From NCBI GenBank assembly GCA_012729335.1, contig JAAYDJ010000026.1, forward strand, positions 32,243 to 96,242: a stretch of 64,000 nt of DNA. The letters are read 5' to 3'. This DNA is from Bacteroidales bacterium. Lineage in GTDB: Bacteria; Bacteroidota; Bacteroidia; Bacteroidales; Prolixibacteraceae. The notes beneath the pieces were generated by a model. It did not search any database and was not told the origin of the DNA. It saw nothing but the letters and a program-made list of their open reading frames with translations. The position numbers and the translations under genes are program-made. This document shows, one piece after another, positions 63,752 to 64,000 of this stretch; positions within the stretch are counted from its first letter, which is position 1, and every line of letters starts with the position of its first letter.

Positions 63752-63836
63752 CTTCACTTCCTTTTACTAGCCTTCACTCATTTGATAAGTCTTCACAGAG
63801 ATGAAGGGATTAATACAAATATAAAGATTGTGACCA

Positions 63837-64000
63837 GTTACAATCCACGCGCCCACGGGAGGCGCGACAGGGTTCCACTGGGTCGGTCGCTTATTCAATC
63901 TTGTTTCAATCCACGCGCCCACGGGAGGCGCGACCAAATCGCGAGATTGAAGTGATCAGACTGTTCCCGTTTCAATCCACGCGCCCACGGGAGGCGCGAC
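63837..64000 (-). CRISPR. type I-C-like CRISPR array, leader-distal end, continuing past the window
   Basis: Three 32-bp repeats at 63837-63868, 63903-63934 and 63969-64000, with two 34-bp spacers. On the minus strand the repeat begins GTCGCGCCTCCCGTGGGCGC and ends GTGGATTGAAAC, which is the style of type I-C repeats. The first copy (63837) has a changed base (GTTAC for GTTTC), the degenerate repeat expected at the leader-distal end. So the leader, newer spacers and cas genes should lie to the right of the window. Confidence 0.95.

Noticed and set aside
63837..64000. tRNA-like T-loop (GTTTCAATCC)
   Set aside because: The match is part of the CRISPR repeat; no tRNA cloverleaf was recognised here or elsewhere in the window.

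Overview
The window looks like a chromosome segment of a moderately GC-rich member of the Bacteroidota, most likely an anaerobic or facultative Bacteroidales-type organism. Promoters carry the Bacteroidota -7 element TAnnTTTG, most starts lack a strong Shine-Dalgarno, and families typical of the phylum occur (DUF2795, M56 proteases with TonB tails, CreD with a small winged-helix regulator, GH30 and Tat-exported Gfo/Idh/MocA proteins). Nitrite ammonification (nrfHA), class I fumarase and phosphotransacylase/kinase pairs for acetate and butyrate suggest anaerobic respiration and fermentation.

Layout. 1-8.3 kb (mostly minus strand): folA (cut by the window edge), thyA, an outer-membrane porin, nrfA, nrfH, a K+ channel and recG. 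8.3-14.5 kb (plus): a repeat-expanded methyltransferase-like protein, an ABC ATPase, cobalamin adenosyltransferase, an unrecognised two-domain protein, DUF2795, a B3/4 protein, an acyltransferase and an omega-amidase. 14.7-16.9 kb (minus): an S9 dipeptidyl peptidase, then a gene-free gap with two minisatellites. 17.6-20.8 kb: thrS-infC-rpmI-rplT, followed by a candidate 6S-like RNA. 21.3-28.8 kb: pta, hydroxyacyl-CoA dehydrogenase, ackA, ptb, buk and an antiporter. 28.9-31.5 kb (minus): gnd and pdxB. 31.7-38.6 kb (minus): a sugar-acid (hexuronate-type) cluster under a LacI regulator, facing GH30 and a Gfo/Idh/MocA gene on the plus strand. 42-48.6 kb: an ABC-F protein and a BlaI/M56 signalling locus with a secreted TonB-like protein. 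48.8-55.4 kb: a FAD/Fe-S dehydrogenase, 5'-nucleotidase and fumarase. 55.5-56.1 kb: hicAB. 56.3-60.5 kb: a methionine operon with a structured leader. 60.6-62.9 kb: creD and partners. 63-64 kb: a VapBC-like pair and the end of a type I-C-like CRISPR array.

The most unusual features are: (1) an aspartokinase-like first gene of the methionine operon that keeps its ACT domains but has lost the main catalytic motifs, behind a leader with a 30-residue peptide and a 10-bp stem that hides its start codon; (2) four TTAGTT/AACTAA half-sites on an exact 10-bp period upstream of a secreted TonB-domain protein whose domain is repeated at the C-terminus of the neighbouring M56 sensor protease; (3) a LarA-type protein with its nickel-pincer residues in a sugar-acid cluster; (4) a roughly 75-bp dispersed hairpin element present three times; and (5) a series of minisatellites, each with its own unit length (7, 15, 16, 20 and 24 bp), one of them inside a coding frame and one bridging two convergent stop codons. 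All identifications come from reading the sequence; no database search was run.
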